Origin: CAZOKO01 sp964580455
Lineage (GTDB): Bacteria; Desulfobacterota; WTBG01
Direction: 5' to 3'
NCBI GenBank assembly: GCA_964580455.1
Contig: CAZOKO010000031.1
Span: 1-26,970, forward strand
Length of the DNA: 26,970 nucleotides
Each line of letters opens with the position of its first letter. Positions within the stretch are counted from its first letter, which is position 1. Both the position numbers and the translations under genes were made by a program. The notes beneath the pieces were generated by a model. The model did not search any database. It saw nothing but the letters and a program-made list of their open reading frames with translations, and had not been told where the DNA came from. Shown piece by piece: positions 16,004 to 24,116 of the stretch.

Positions 16004-16462
16004 TTATAATCCCTTGCTTAAACCGGTTAACTCGGCAATCTTCTTATAATCTTCAGAGACATTATCTTTTAGCTCTGGCAATCCCAGGGTTTTCCTCTGT
16101 TTCCTGGCAATGCTGGTGATTTCGCTGTTGCGCCCGCATTTCAGAACAATCCTGTTCATCTCTTTAATAGATTCTGGTGCAAGCCCCTTTTTAAAGGCGC
16201 TGTTGGTAGCAGCCTGTACGAGATAAAGAGGTTTCACCTGCTGTGGACACCTCTCATAGCAGATATAGCAGGTGGTACAATACCAGAGCGACTTGTCAGA
16301 AAGATCAATCTCACCATCTATAATGTCTTTTACGATTTGTCGCACATTGTATTCTGGCAGATATCGATGTACAGGGCAGCCCCCGGTGCAGGTGCCGCAC
16401 TGGTAGCAGACATACACATTTTCAGTTCCATAGTAGTCTTTCAATTCAGGACGAAGATCCAT
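16004..16462 (-). CDS. hdrC: HdrC-like subunit, two [4Fe-4S] clusters
   Basis: This 152-residue protein has cysteine sets C19-C22-C25-C29 (CYQCGTCTGGCP) and C62-C65-C68-C72 (CTTCYICYERCP), the HdrC signature. It starts eight bases after the short HdrA-like gene and its stop directly precedes the HdrB start. The order HdrA-like, HdrC, HdrB is that of classic HdrABC operons. It should relay electrons from flavin to HdrB. The C-terminal helix region resembles other bacterial HdrC proteins. Confidence 0.9.
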   Translation of the reverse strand: MDLRPELKDYYGTENVYVCYQCGTCTGGCPVHRYLPEYNVRQIVKDIIDGEIDLSDKSLWYCTTCYICYERCPQQVKPLYLVQAATNSAFKKGLAPESIKEMNRIVLKCGRNSEITSIARKQRKTLGLPELKDNVSEDYKKIAELTGLSKGL

Positions 16463-16470
16463 GTTCAGCT

Positions 16471-17487
16471 CTACCCTTTGAGTGAAATGGCTGCCTGGGC
16501 TGCTGCAGCCGATCCTTCCGCCAGACAGGAGGAGATATCTTTAGGCCCGCTGGCAGAACCTGCAATGAACACCCCTTTGCCCTTAGTGAATACGGGTGCC
16601 TTTTCACATTTGAAAAAACCTGATTCTTCACAGTCAATCTTTAGTGAGGAGGAGAGCGAATCGGTTCCGTCAGGAGGTGATGCTCCTATGGAGAGGACTA
16701 CCAGCTCTGAATTTAAAAACCTTAGTTCACCGTCAAGAGTGTCCTCAAATTGTATGGTTAAATGCTCATTTCCCTCGCTCGCCAGTATCCTGGCCGGCTT
16801 GCTTCGATAAAACCTGACACCACGCCTTCGGGCTTCTTCATAATTAAGCTCTGCGCAAAAGGGTGTACGAATATCCATGTAGAGGATATTTATCATACAT
16901 TGAGGATATTTTTCCTTTATGGCAGTGGCCAGATGAACGGCGTACATACAGCAGAAGCAGGAACAGTATGTATGAGTACGCAGATCCCTTGAGCCAATGC
17001 ACTGGATAAAGGTAACGGAAGCTGGCTCTTTTCCGTTTGAGTTTCTAATGAGTTTTCCATCTTTCATCATACGAGCGAGGTCAAGAGCTGTTACTACATC
17101 CTCGTATTTTCCGAAGCCATAGTGTTTCATCGATGTAGGGTCAAATGGCTTGAAACCTGTGGCCAAAATGATTGATCCACACTCGATTTCTCGTGTTCCC
17201 TTAAGGGTTTTAAGAGAGGTCTTAAAGTCAGGGCTTTCTCCTGTTATGGATGAGAGCTCTGCGCCTGTAATGATGGTTGCCTTTTGAGACGATCTGATCT
17301 CTTTTAACTTGTTTTCAATAAGGTCAGAGGCCTGCTTTCCTTCAGGAAAGGTGGAGCCCAGATTCTTGAGATTTCCACCCAGCTCTTCCTCCCTTTCAAC
17401 CAGAAAGGTTTCTATGCCTATTTGAGAAAGGTTCAGAGCCGCCTGAATACCGGCTATACCACCGCCTAAAATGAGCACACTACCCAA
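16471..17487 (-). CDS. Short HdrA-like FAD protein
   Basis: The 338-residue protein has the FAD motif LGGGIAGIQAALNLSQIG, SIILATGFKPFDP, IRNSNGKEP, QCIGSRD...YCSCFCC, MDIRTPF and GVFIAGSASGPKDISSC. As in its paralogue at 14125-15135, the ferredoxin domains are absent and the FPTNDCxC motif is replaced, here by TFPEGKQASDL. The start is TTG inside the end of the MvhD gene; GGAG lies about 9 bases upstream, and a GTG three codons later is an alternative. Direct overlap with the selenoprotein MvhD suggests equal production and physical contact. The role is probably flavin-mediated transfer to the following HdrC and HdrB. Confidence 0.88.
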   Translation of the reverse strand: MGSVLILGGGIAGIQAALNLSQIGIETFLVEREEELGGNLKNLGSTFPEGKQASDLIENKLKEIRSSQKATIITGAELSSITGESPDFKTSLKTLKGTREIECGSIILATGFKPFDPTSMKHYGFGKYEDVVTALDLARMMKDGKLIRNSNGKEPASVTFIQCIGSRDLRTHTYCSCFCCMYAVHLATAIKEKYPQCMINILYMDIRTPFCAELNYEEARRRGVRFYRSKPARILASEGNEHLTIQFEDTLDGELRFLNSELVVLSIGASPPDGTDSLSSSLKIDCEESGFFKCEKAPVFTKGKGVFIAGSASGPKDISSCLAEGSAAAAQAAISLKG

Positions 17488-17914
17488 TGGCTTTTGCTCC
17501 TTTCTTCTCCAAAGGGCCTAATGTCTTAAGCTCTTCAGTAAACTCTTGCATCACGTCAGCAAACTTGGCACCCTCTGAAGCAGAGATCCATTCCAGTCTG
17601 AATCTTTTTTGATCAACCCCCATATTTTCTAAAAAAGCGGTTGCCTTACCCAGTCTTTTTTCTGCATTGTAATTACCATCCTGGTAATGACATTCACCCA
17701 GGTGTCACCCTGCTACCAGAACTCCGTCAGCGCCATCGAGAAAGGCACGCAGAATCATGGCAGGATCGATGCGACTTGAGCACATAACGCGGATGATCCT
17801 CGCAGTGGGAGGATACTGCATTCGACTGACGCCTGCCAGATCGGCACCTGCATAGCTGCACCAGTTACAGCAAAAGGCGACGATGCGAGGATTAAAAGGT
17901 TTGTTTTCATTCAT
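17480..17914 (-). CDS. MvhD-family iron-sulfur subunit, selenoprotein (Sec70)
   Basis: Read through an in-frame TGA at 17707-17705, the gene encodes 144 residues, the usual MvhD size. Motifs are AFCCNWCSYAGADLAG (14-29), IRVMCSSRIDP, GADGVLVAGU with Sec70, HLGECHYQDGNYNAEKR and RLEWISASEGAKFADV, all standard for MvhD. Ordinary gene finding would stop at residue 69 and lose the second half of the cluster-binding motif. A SECIS-like hairpin follows the TGA. The ATG overlaps the end of the long HdrA gene by 8 bases, and the end overlaps the next gene, so it is tightly coupled to both. It should bind a [2Fe-2S] cluster and pass electrons to HdrA. Confidence 0.9.
17672..17688 (-). promoter_or_regulatory. 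SECIS-like hairpin for Sec70 of MvhD
   Basis: Sixteen bases after the TGA the minus strand has ATTACCA-GGA-TGGTAAT, a perfect 7-bp stem and 3-base loop. Stem and spacing match the hairpin in the other MvhD gene (8834-8818), although the two genes have diverged elsewhere. The loop lacks the GU dinucleotide found in the other two. Confidence 0.65.
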
Positions 17915-20900
17915 TGGACACCTTCTCCATCTTAATGCTGGCTTGATCGATCATTGCTTCTATTTGCCCGGTGGTAAAATGAAGGGGAGAGATTGCTCCC
18001 AAAGGGCAGGTGGCAGCACATGAACCACAGCCCTTACAGGAAGCTGGATTAATGACGGCCTTTCGGGCATTAAATTCTAACGTTTCCAATTGAGTCTTTC
18101 GGTCTTCTAGGCTGATAGCATTGTAGGGACACACCTCTACGCAGAGGCCGCACCCTTTGCAGCGAGTTTCATCCACCACAGATATATTTGCCTCTGCTTC
18201 TACCATCCCTTTGGAAAGGAGGGTACCCGCCCGTGACCCAACCGCATTCGCCTGAGAAATGGTCTCCTCAATATGTTTAGGATAGTGAGCCATTCCGCAG
18301 AGAAAGACCCCATCAGTGGCGAAATCTACCGGTCTCAGTTTAACGTGTGCTTCAAGAAAGAAGTTTTCTTTGGTTAGAGGAACTTTAAAAAGCTGAGCAA
18401 CCTCTTTATTGCTTTCTGCCGGTACGGTGGCAACCGAGAGCACCAGAAGGTCTGTATCTATAGAGAGATTAGCTCCTAAGAAAGGATCGTTAGCGATAAC
18501 CACCAGGCAGTCCTCTTCCTCGCCTTTTACAAATTTCACCTCTGGTTTTGTTTCCAGATCATAACGGATAAAAATGATTCCTTTTTCCCGTGCCTCCATG
18601 TAGTAATCCTCTTTCAGTCCGTAGGTTCTCATATCCCGGTAGAGGATGTAAATATTGACATCAGGATTTTGTTCTTTGAGCTTGAGTCCATTCTTAATAG
18701 CCTGACTGCAACAGATCCTGCTGCAGTAAGGGTGTTCTTCATTGCGGGATCCCACACACTGAATCATCACCACATTCTTTATCCCCTTGAGCCTGCGGCT
18801 TTTCTTAACAAGCTCACTTTCCAGATCGTGTTGGGTAAGCACACGCCGATCCTTTCCATATCCGTATTCACTTGTTTTATATTCTTTTGCACCCGTTGCG
18901 ATAATTGCAGCTCCATGTTTCAGTTCTAAAGTCTCGCCGCTTTCTTCAAGGGCAATTTTTGAGGTATAGTTGCCCACATAGCCAGATACTTCCTTTAGCT
19001 CTGCATTTCTATAAACCGTAATCAAGGGATGTTTCTTCACTTTATCAATCAGCATGTCAAGAAAGTCCTGAACATTATCACCTTCAAGGGTATAGTGGGT
19101 GGATCTTGTAATTCCTCCCAGCTCTGCTTCTTTTTCTATCAGATAAACCTTGAAACCCTGCTCTGCTAGATTGAGGCTGCTTACCATTCCTGCGACACCA
19201 CCACCGATCACAAGAGCAGAAGGATTGAGTTCTAAAGTTAGACTCTTGAGTGGTTCAATGAGATCCGCTCGTGCTATGGCCATACGTACCAGGTCCTTGG
19301 CTTTTTCAGTTGCCCCTTCTTTATCCTTCATGTGAACCCAGCTGCATTGATCGCGGATGTTGGCCAGCTCAAAAAGGTAACGATTTAGTCCCGCTTCCTG
19401 TATGGTTTCCTGAAAGAGGGGTTCGTGTGTACGTGGAGAGCAGGAAGCAACTACTACCCGGTTTAAATTGTGTTCTTTGATCAGCTCTTTTATTTTTTCC
19501 TGGGTGTCCTGGGAACAGCTATACAGGTTTTCTTCAGCGTAAACCACGTTTGGTTGTGTCTTCGCATACTCCACAACAGACTTCACATCCACTACAGAGC
19601 CGATATTGATACCGCAGTGGCAGACAAAAACACCAATACGGGGTAGCTGTCCGGTAACATTAATCTCTTTGGTAAGCTTTTTTTGCTTGACCATCGATTT
19701 TCTAGCAGGTGCAAGCAAGGAGGAAGCAAGGGCAGCGGCCCCGCTGGATTGAGCTACGGTTTCAGGGATATCCTTAGGGCCCTGAAAGACTCCCGTTACA
19801 AATATACCCGGCTTTGAGGTATTTAAGGGGGTGAATCCTTTGGTGCTGCAAAAACCGTAATGGTTTAAATCAACGTCGAGTGCCTGCGCCAGTTCTTTGC
19901 TGGTTTTAGAGGGCTCCAGACCAACAGAGAGCACGACTAAATCAAACTCTTCCTCTGTTACCCTTCCGTCATCACCCACATACTTGACCAAAAGGTTTTT
20001 CGTATCAGGAATCTCTTTAATGGAAGCGACATTGGAAGGTATAAATCGGATGCCGTGCTTTTCCCGCGCTTCCTCGTAATAAGCATCAAACCCCTTCCCG
20101 TAGGCTCGCATATCCATGTAAAACATTGTGATCTCTGTCTCTGGGGCGTGCTCCTTGGCAATAATAGATTCCTTCACCGCATACATACAGCACACACCGG
20201 AACAGTAACCATTACCGTATTTAATGTCTCGTGAACCTACACACTGGATGAAAGCAATACGCTTGGGTTCAACCTGATCTGAGGGACGCTTCACGTGGCC
20301 TTCAAAGGGGCCGGATGCAGAGAGCAGCCTTTCAAACTGGATGCTGGTAATCACATTGGAATACCTTCCGTATCCAAATGGATATTTTCTCAAAGCGTCA
20401 TATTCATCAAAACCAGGTGCCAGTACCACAGCACCCACTGAAAGCTCACGCACCTCTTCCTTCATTTCAAAATCTACGGCATTGCTCTGGCACACCTTAA
20501 CGCAGAGTTGACATTTCCCCTTAGTGAGGTAACGGCAGTTATCGGGATCGATGTGATAGACATGAGGGACTGCCTGTGGATAAGGGATATAGATGGCTTT
20601 CCGCTGGGAGAATCCTTCATTGAAGTTATCTTCCACTTTGGTAGGACATTTTTCAGCACAGGCTCCACAGGCAACGCACTTTTCTGGATCGACATAAGAA
20701 GGTCTCTTAAGCACCGAGACCTTAAAACTGCCGGGCTTTCCCGTAATGCCCTTCACTTGAGCGTTAGTGATAATCTCAATGTTTAAGTGCCTTCCACATT
20801 CTACCAGTTTGGGGGAGAGGATGCACATGGAACAGTCATTGGTAGGAAAGGTCTTGTCCAGTTGGGCCATGACACCTCCTATTGCCGGAGATTGCTCAAC

Positions 20901-21023
20901 CAGAAAGACATGGTATCCTGCATCAGCAAGATCCAGTGAGGCCTGAACGCCTCCTACGCCTCCTCCCACTACCAGGACGGCTCCAATAATTTCACTTTGC
21001 TTTTGGTTGTTAGATTCAACCAT
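17907..21023 (-). CDS. Long HdrA-type flavoprotein, Cys67 form
   Basis: This 1038-residue HdrA protein has FAD motif VGGGVGGVQASLDLADAG (18-35), then TFPTNDCSMC with Cys64 and Cys67. A CVACGACAEKCP cluster is near residue 115, followed by VVLAPGFDEYD and QCVGSRD...YCSGVCC. A RIGVFVCHCGINIGSVVD domain begins near 467. The second FAD motif is VIGGGVAGMVSSLNLAEQG. The end has CKGCGLCVEVCP and CKGCGSCAATCP. The layout equals the 1018-residue paralogue at 9178-12234 and resembles BamE and QmoB-type fusions. It lies after the AOR and BamC-like genes and overlaps the MvhD start. It is the probable flavin hub that splits or merges electrons between AOR-side ferredoxin and the Hdr branch. Confidence 0.92.
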   Translation of the reverse strand: MVESNNQKQSEIIGAVLVVGGGVGGVQASLDLADAGYHVFLVEQSPAIGGVMAQLDKTFPTNDCSMCILSPKLVECGRHLNIEIITNAQVKGITGKPGSFKVSVLKRPSYVDPEKCVACGACAEKCPTKVEDNFNEGFSQRKAIYIPYPQAVPHVYHIDPDNCRYLTKGKCQLCVKVCQSNAVDFEMKEEVRELSVGAVVLAPGFDEYDALRKYPFGYGRYSNVITSIQFERLLSASGPFEGHVKRPSDQVEPKRIAFIQCVGSRDIKYGNGYCSGVCCMYAVKESIIAKEHAPETEITMFYMDMRAYGKGFDAYYEEAREKHGIRFIPSNVASIKEIPDTKNLLVKYVGDDGRVTEEEFDLVVLSVGLEPSKTSKELAQALDVDLNHYGFCSTKGFTPLNTSKPGIFVTGVFQGPKDIPETVAQSSGAAALASSLLAPARKSMVKQKKLTKEINVTGQLPRIGVFVCHCGINIGSVVDVKSVVEYAKTQPNVVYAEENLYSCSQDTQEKIKELIKEHNLNRVVVASCSPRTHEPLFQETIQEAGLNRYLFELANIRDQCSWVHMKDKEGATEKAKDLVRMAIARADLIEPLKSLTLELNPSALVIGGGVAGMVSSLNLAEQGFKVYLIEKEAELGGITRSTHYTLEGDNVQDFLDMLIDKVKKHPLITVYRNAELKEVSGYVGNYTSKIALEESGETLELKHGAAIIATGAKEYKTSEYGYGKDRRVLTQHDLESELVKKSRRLKGIKNVVMIQCVGSRNEEHPYCSRICCSQAIKNGLKLKEQNPDVNIYILYRDMRTYGLKEDYYMEAREKGIIFIRYDLETKPEVKFVKGEEEDCLVVIANDPFLGANLSIDTDLLVLSVATVPAESNKEVAQLFKVPLTKENFFLEAHVKLRPVDFATDGVFLCGMAHYPKHIEETISQANAVGSRAGTLLSKGMVEAEANISVVDETRCKGCGLCVEVCPYNAISLEDRKTQLETLEFNARKAVINPASCKGCGSCAATCPLGAISPLHFTTGQIEAMIDQASIKMEKVSNE

Positions 21024-21045
21024 GAATCTCGTTTCCTTTGATATA

Positions 21046-21077
21046 GGACGCAGACTTTCGCAGATAAACGCAGAAAA
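21046..21077. repeat. Single end of the GGACGCAGA repeat family
   Basis: A GGACGCAGACTTTCGCAGA-type phrase is followed by AAACGCAGAAAA, close to the left ends at 12271 and 23904. No matching inverted end is found before the upstream stop codon at 21260, so this copy appears partial. It lies 22 bases upstream of the long HdrA start. Confidence 0.55.
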
Positions 21078-21144
21078 GCTAACGTCTATGGAGTTCTACA
21101 ACAGATGGTGCTATTAAATTATTTCCAACAATCGATCTTTGCTA

Positions 21145-21213
21145 ATTCCATGGAATAATGGAAGCATGGAATCCATTACGGGTTAAGAAGAAAGAAGATT
21201 ATTGAACCCGTAA
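21145..21213. repeat. Palindrome and 9-bp inverted repeat upstream of HdrA
   Basis: ATTCCATGGAAT at 21145-21156 is a perfect 12-bp palindrome. TTACGGGTT (21176-21184) and AACCCGTAA (21205-21213) form a perfect inverted repeat with a 20-base loop. Both lie in the 236-base gap between the BamC-like and HdrA genes. Function unknown: operator, mRNA structure or decayed mobile repeat are all possible. Confidence 0.45.
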
Positions 21214-21246
21214 CCCGCAACCTGTAACAAACCCAATATTCCAATT

Positions 21247-21265
21247 GCTTAAGCGAAGCTTAAGC
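21247..21265 (-). other. Intercistronic hairpin overlapping a stop codon
   Basis: GCTTAAGC-GAA-GCTTAAGC forms an 8-bp stem with a 3-base loop; the TAA stop of the BamC-like gene lies within it. No T-run follows on the minus strand, so it is better read as an mRNA-stability or attenuation hairpin than a full terminator. Confidence 0.4.
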
Positions 21266-21703
21266 GGGGTTCTCTTCTTCCCGCTCGAAATCTTTCTTCA
21301 CATCTTCGATTTTTACTTCAATCTTCCCTTCTTCATCAATCAGGGTAATAGCCTGACAGGGACACCACTTGACGCAGGCAGGATCCGGGGGATCACCACA
21401 GAAGTCGCATTTCAAGAGCACATCGGTGTCAGGCTCCTTAAACCAGGGTTTGATGGGGCATGAGGCACGGCAGATGATACATTCATCTACTTCCTTGCCA
21501 TCTAGTATAAAGATATTCTTGGAGGTGCATTCGGCGTTGTTGAAAGGGCCTGCTACTACAGGGTAGAAGACATCTTCTTCCTCATAAATCCGAATGCGGG
21601 ACTTTTTGGGATTTACACTATCCTCAAAGTGGTTTAAGGAGCAGGCAACTTCACATCGCCTGCAGCCACAGCATTGATTAAAATCGATCTTAAGTCTTTT
21701 CAC
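21260..21703 (-). CDS. BamC/HycB-like multi-[4Fe-4S] electron-transfer subunit of AOR
   Basis: This 147-residue protein has cysteine sets CCGCRRCEVAC (11-21), CIICRASCPI in the middle and CDFCGDPPDPACVKWCPC near residue 100. This fits the ferredoxin-like small subunits that accompany molybdenum/tungsten enzymes, with at least three [4Fe-4S] clusters. BamC plays this role for BamB. It lies 62 bases after the AOR stop, across a GACGCAGATT repeat. A DFEREEENPA acidic tail ends the protein. It probably conducts electrons between the AOR active site and the HdrA encoded next. Confidence 0.87.
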   Translation of the reverse strand: MKRLKIDFNQCCGCRRCEVACSLNHFEDSVNPKKSRIRIYEEEDVFYPVVAGPFNNAECTSKNIFILDGKEVDECIICRASCPIKPWFKEPDTDVLLKCDFCGDPPDPACVKWCPCQAITLIDEEGKIEVKIEDVKKDFEREEENPA

Positions 21704-21719
21704 TATAATTCCTTTTTAA

Positions 21720-21761
21720 GACGCAGATTGCCAAGATAGTTTTCTGCTAAAATCTACGTCC
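21720..21761. repeat. Short GACGCAGATT inverted-repeat unit after AOR stop
   Basis: GACGCAGATT (21720-21729) and AATCTACGTC (21751-21760) are inverted copies with one mismatch, bounding only about 42 bp. The right end is five bases from the AOR stop codon. It looks like an internally deleted form of the units at 12271 and 23904. Confidence 0.55.
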
Positions 21762-21765
21762 TAAT

Positions 21766-23583
21766 TTAAGCCAATCCCAAGGATTTAAGCTTAGCCTCTG
21801 TTGGTGTTCCCTTATGGGTCCAACCCCTTATGTTATAGTATTCTGACAACATTTCATCCAGTTTGCATACCTGCCCCTTAGCCGGCCCTTCCGGCATGGG
21901 TTCTTTAAGCATCCTCTGGGGAAGGGTGTCATCTGTACCGCTGAAACCGGCTTTTATGTTGAACAATCGTTCTAAATTCCAGGTTCTTTCCCCAATGGTA
22001 AGCAAATCCTCTTCACTGTGAGAAACTCCGGTGGCAGCCTCTAGCATGGGAATGATCTCATCAATCCAGATTCCCAGCAAAAGAAGTCTGCATAATCCGA
22101 CTGAGTCAAATACGGCGCTGCCATCCTGAAATAACCTTACCAGAGGGGCCTTTCCTTCAGTAGTTAAAGGGTCAATCTCACCCCTGATGCCAAGAATCTT
22201 ATGGGTAACCAGGTATCCCAGGGCATGGGATACACCACTGTTGGAGGTTGCATATTCTAACCCTAATCCCTGAATTCCTCGAGGATCAAAGGCGGGTGAT
22301 CCCTGCTTCTTCACACCAATGAAATACTCTGGATGATTATACTTTGCGGCGAGTTGATAACCACCCTCTGCCAGAAGGTCTCCAAACCCCTGGCGGTTAG
22401 CAACCTTTTCAACCAGCTCTAATACAGCCTCTGCATTTCCGAAATGGAGATTCGTCCCTGTTTCCTTTTTGGAGAGAATCTTCTTTTCTGTCAATTCCAT
22501 GGCACAGGCTATGGCCGAACCGAAGGAGAGAGTGTCAATACCCATTTCATCGCAGAGATAGTTAATCTTGGCAATAGCGTTGATGTTATCAATTCCGCAA
22601 CTTGCGCCAATCAGGGCGATAGATCGATACTCAGGCCCTTCGCCTTTTCCCAAAAAAGCAGGATCTTTAACTTCGGTTACTTGAATACAGGCAATGGGGC
22701 AGGAAAAACACCCTTTATTTAATTTAAGGATGGTCTCTGCCATGTGTTCCCCGCTTATCTTCTCAACGTCTTTTATGACACCGGTTTGAAAATTTCTCGC
22801 GGGAAGTACACCACTTTCATTAATCACATCCACCAGAAAGGAAGTGCCCAGGTTGTTTAATGCCTGGGGTATTACCGGAGTGGTTTTAAACTTTTCCCAG
22901 GCCCTTGCTACCGAATCTGCAAACATTTTACCATTGGCAAGGGTCAGCGCTTTAGTGCCTCTTACTGCGATAGCTTTGAGATTTTTTGATCCCATCACTG
23001 CTCCCACTCCGGAGCGGGCTGCTGCTCGATGCTTGTCATTGATAATGGAGGCAATCTTGACCAGTTTTTCTCCGGCAGGGCCAATGGAGGTTATAGAGGT
23101 TTCCCTGGCAATCCAGGGATTTTCTTTCTCTTGGCGGATAATCTCTTCGGTTTTATGGGTGGATTTTCCCCACAGGTGGGATGCTGAAAGGAGTTCCACC
23201 TGATCGTCTTCTATGGAGAGATAAACAGGTTCAGGAGACTTTCCTTCCAGAATAATTCCATCATAGCCTGCAAATTTAAGCTCGGGACCAAAGTATCCTT
23301 CAGTAGTAGAACAGGCGATGCTGCCAGTGAGTGGAGATTTGGTAACAACCACATAAGAGGCTCCACCGATTGCCCCAGTTCCAGTCAGGGGTCCTGTCAT
23401 AAAGATCAGTTTATTTCCCGGGCTCAAAGGTTCAATCTGTGGATCCACTTCATCAAAAAGAATTTTACTGGCCAGACCACGACCACCCAGAAAGAGATCA
23501 GTCAGTCCAGCGGGAAGTTCCTCAACCTTTAAAGACCCTTGAGTCAAATTTACCCTCAGTATTTTACCTGCCCAACCGTTCAC
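21766..23583 (-). CDS. Aldehyde ferredoxin oxidoreductase-family tungsten enzyme
   Basis: This 605-residue protein has full AOR length. The N-terminal pterin domain starts GWAGKILRVNLTQG and includes FLGGRGLASKIL, TGPLTGTGA and TKSPLTGSIA. The cluster ligands are C292, C295, C299 and C498, spaced as in Pyrococcus furiosus AOR. KGEGPEYRS (313-321) and DEMGIDTLSFG (345-355) match cofactor and active-site regions. AOR enzymes oxidise aldehydes to acids with ferredoxin, or the reverse; BamB uses the same fold on benzoyl-CoA. Translation begins at GTG directly after the ferredoxin stop, behind a strong AGGAGG. Its neighbours are electron carriers only, so the substrate cannot be read from context. 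General AOR is more likely than BamB. Confidence 0.93.
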   Translation of the reverse strand: MNGWAGKILRVNLTQGSLKVEELPAGLTDLFLGGRGLASKILFDEVDPQIEPLSPGNKLIFMTGPLTGTGAIGGASYVVVTKSPLTGSIACSTTEGYFGPELKFAGYDGIILEGKSPEPVYLSIEDDQVELLSASHLWGKSTHKTEEIIRQEKENPWIARETSITSIGPAGEKLVKIASIINDKHRAAARSGVGAVMGSKNLKAIAVRGTKALTLANGKMFADSVARAWEKFKTTPVIPQALNNLGTSFLVDVINESGVLPARNFQTGVIKDVEKISGEHMAETILKLNKGCFSCPIACIQVTEVKDPAFLGKGEGPEYRSIALIGASCGIDNINAIAKINYLCDEMGIDTLSFGSAIACAMELTEKKILSKKETGTNLHFGNAEAVLELVEKVANRQGFGDLLAEGGYQLAAKYNHPEYFIGVKKQGSPAFDPRGIQGLGLEYATSNSGVSHALGYLVTHKILGIRGEIDPLTTEGKAPLVRLFQDGSAVFDSVGLCRLLLLGIWIDEIIPMLEAATGVSHSEEDLLTIGERTWNLERLFNIKAGFSGTDDTLPQRMLKEPMPEGPAKGQVCKLDEMLSEYYNIRGWTHKGTPTEAKLKSLGLA

Positions 23584-23871
23584 TTAGGTTTTTCCTCCTA
23601 GAATCTCAAGTAGTGACTTAGCCTTCTTCTCAACCAGCGAGAGGGCAAATCCCGGACATACCAGGACGCATATATTGCAGGCCTCGCATTCAATGGGTTT
23701 TCTTACCTCTGGATAACCATATTCGTTTAAGCCCAGAACCTTATCGGGACAAAGATCAATGCAAACCTCACATTTGATACACCACTTATCTATAATCTGA
23801 AGATAGACGTTTGAATAATTACTCTGTTTCTTCTTTACAGCATACTTTTTCTTGGTCTTTTTAGATAACAT
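23584..23871 (-). CDS. 2[4Fe-4S] ferredoxin (KorD/PorD-like)
   Basis: This 95-residue protein has two classical clusters, CIKCEVCIDLCP (31-42) and CEACNICVLVCP (62-73), after a basic, lysine-rich N-terminus (KKTKKKYAVKKK). It is the first gene of the redox cluster. Its stop immediately precedes the GTG of AOR, so the two are co-translated. It is a likely direct electron partner of AOR. The upstream 245 bases hold a repeat unit rather than an obvious promoter. Confidence 0.88.
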   Translation of the reverse strand: MLSKKTKKKYAVKKKQSNYSNVYLQIIDKWCIKCEVCIDLCPDKVLGLNEYGYPEVRKPIECEACNICVLVCPGFALSLVEKKAKSLLEILGGKT

Positions 23872-23903
23872 GACAACCGTTTGTTTAAATTATTAAAATG
23901 ATG

Positions 23904-24112
23904 GGACGCAGATATTCGCAGAAAACTATTTAAATAATTTTTTAGAAATCCCATATGGATACAATTTTTATAATCTGTACTACTAACCTGCAACATCGTG
24001 TTTTTTTAGCACAGTTTGGTTTCATTCTTCGTGTTTCTTCGTGCCCTTCGTGGTTATATTTATTTTGGTTGCGGCTCTGCTGCGCTGTGTTTATCTGCGA
24101 AGATCTGCGTCC
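23904..24112. repeat. MITE-like unit with 19-bp inverted ends and nested CTTCGTG repeat
   Basis: The left end 23904-23922 and right end 24094-24112 are inverted copies matching at 18 of 19 positions (GGACGCAGAT followed by WTTCGCAGA). The 209-bp unit has no gene. Inside it, at 24027-24056, is a second repeat type with spaced copies of CTTCGTG. The right end is four bases from the stop codon of the WD40 gene. The unit fills most of the gap upstream of the redox operon. Confidence 0.65.
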
Positions 24113-24116
24113 TAAT

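Noticed and set aside
5074..23871. Complete class II benzoyl-CoA reductase (bamB-I) operon
   Set aside because: No BamGHI-like NADH dehydrogenase subunits are present, and no aromatic-degradation genes are nearby; the likeness is limited to BamB-F-type modules.
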